DNA from: a virus
IMG/VR virus record: IMGVR_UViG_3300034119_000890
Location: 1-39,355 of that record
Length of the DNA: 39,355 nt
Direction: 5' to 3' (one strand)
In this document: positions 39,245 to 39,355 of the stretch, one piece after another
How positions within the stretch are numbered: position 1 is the stretch's first letter
Layout of the letters: every line of letters begins with the position of its first letter
Made by a program: the position numbers and the translations under genes
The notes under the pieces: model-generated
What the model was told of the DNA's origin: nothing
The model's input: the letters and a program-made list of their open reading frames with translations, nothing else
The model's database searches: none

Positions 39245-39355
39245 ATGGAAAAAGAAAAAAAGAAAAAAGCCAAAGATGAATTTTATGTAAATCCAGAATT
39301 ATTTAAAAAGGAGATTGAAATTTATTATCAAACTGGAGATTGCACAAATTACTTG
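39245..39355 (+). CDS. 55: Probable late sigma factor gp55 (5' part only)
   Basis: The first 37 codons, cut by the window edge. After a Lys-rich start (MEKEKKKKAKDEF) the text YVNPELFKKEIEIYYQTGDC matches the conserved N-terminal helix of gp55 in T4-like phages (Y-V-N/D-x-x-x-F-x-x-x-I-x-x-Y-Y). gp55 is the sigma factor that reads TATAAATA late promoters, the same core found throughout this window. Position behind uvsW supports it. The remainder is needed to be sure. Confidence 0.7.
   Translation, partial: MEKEKKKKAKDEFYVNPELFKKEIEIYYQTGDCTNYL

Noticed and set aside
1-39355. tRNA genes
   Set aside because: No cloverleaf with a TTC-type T arm was noticed, and the gaps between genes are too short to hold one.

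Overview
The window looks like part of the genome of a T4-superfamily myovirus, distant from T4 itself. Recognisable T4-type proteins are the major capsid protein (gp23), scaffold (gp22), prohead protease (gp21), portal (gp20), head completion nuclease (gp4), neck protein (gp13-like), tail completion protein (gp15), baseplate hub (gp5), UvsY, UvsW, a clamp-loader small subunit (gp62-like), a GroES/gp31-like co-chaperonin and, at the right edge, the start of a probable late sigma factor gp55. The DNA is very AT-rich, genes are packed with almost no spacers, and I see no clear Shine-Dalgarno sequence before any gene. A lipoprotein-plus-membrane-anchor spanin and fucose/colitose-type sugar genes point to a Gram-negative host. 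The missing Shine-Dalgarno signals would fit a Bacteroidota host, but that is inference.

Layout. 1-1590 (+): end of an unknown gene, a ClpP-like protease and ThyX. 1580-4554 (-): baseplate hub/spike genes. 4628-9000 (-): candidate decoration protein between two strong terminators, then capsid, scaffold, a core-like protein and prohead protease. 9036-10115 (+): a Lys/Pro-rich protein interrupting the structural block. 10102-15903 (-): gp4, a putative ADP-ribosyltransferase, a one-gene spanin, neck protein, portal and gp15. 15941-19882 (-): an XPD/DinG-type helicase, small proteins, a GroES-like protein, a methyltransferase and gp62. 19884-29823 (-): an 11-gene sugar cassette with GDP-mannose dehydratase, a fucose/colitose synthase, a ColD-like dehydratase and about eight glycosyltransferases or related enzymes. 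29864-32592: fibre-like protein, P-loop kinase-like protein, Nudix hydrolase and PhoH. 32558-37342 (mostly -): small proteins, several with T4-like capsid-targeting N-termini, broken by two overlapping homing-endonuclease-like genes. 37376-39355 (+): uvsY, uvsW and gp55.

Three signals run across the window. First, an NTAAATA(A) box, which is the core of the T4 late promoter, lies 2-6 nt (nearly always 4-6) upstream of about 20 start codons, so late mRNAs may be nearly leaderless. Second, at least seven proteins begin with a short amphipathic leader ending in a gp21-type (L/I/F/Y)-x-E cleavage site. This suggests a set of packaged and possibly injected head proteins, including a putative ADP-ribosyltransferase and a retropepsin-like protease. 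Third, the ColD-like enzyme has His in place of the usual PLP lysine, so the sugar cassette may make a 3,6-dideoxy sugar as well as fucose.
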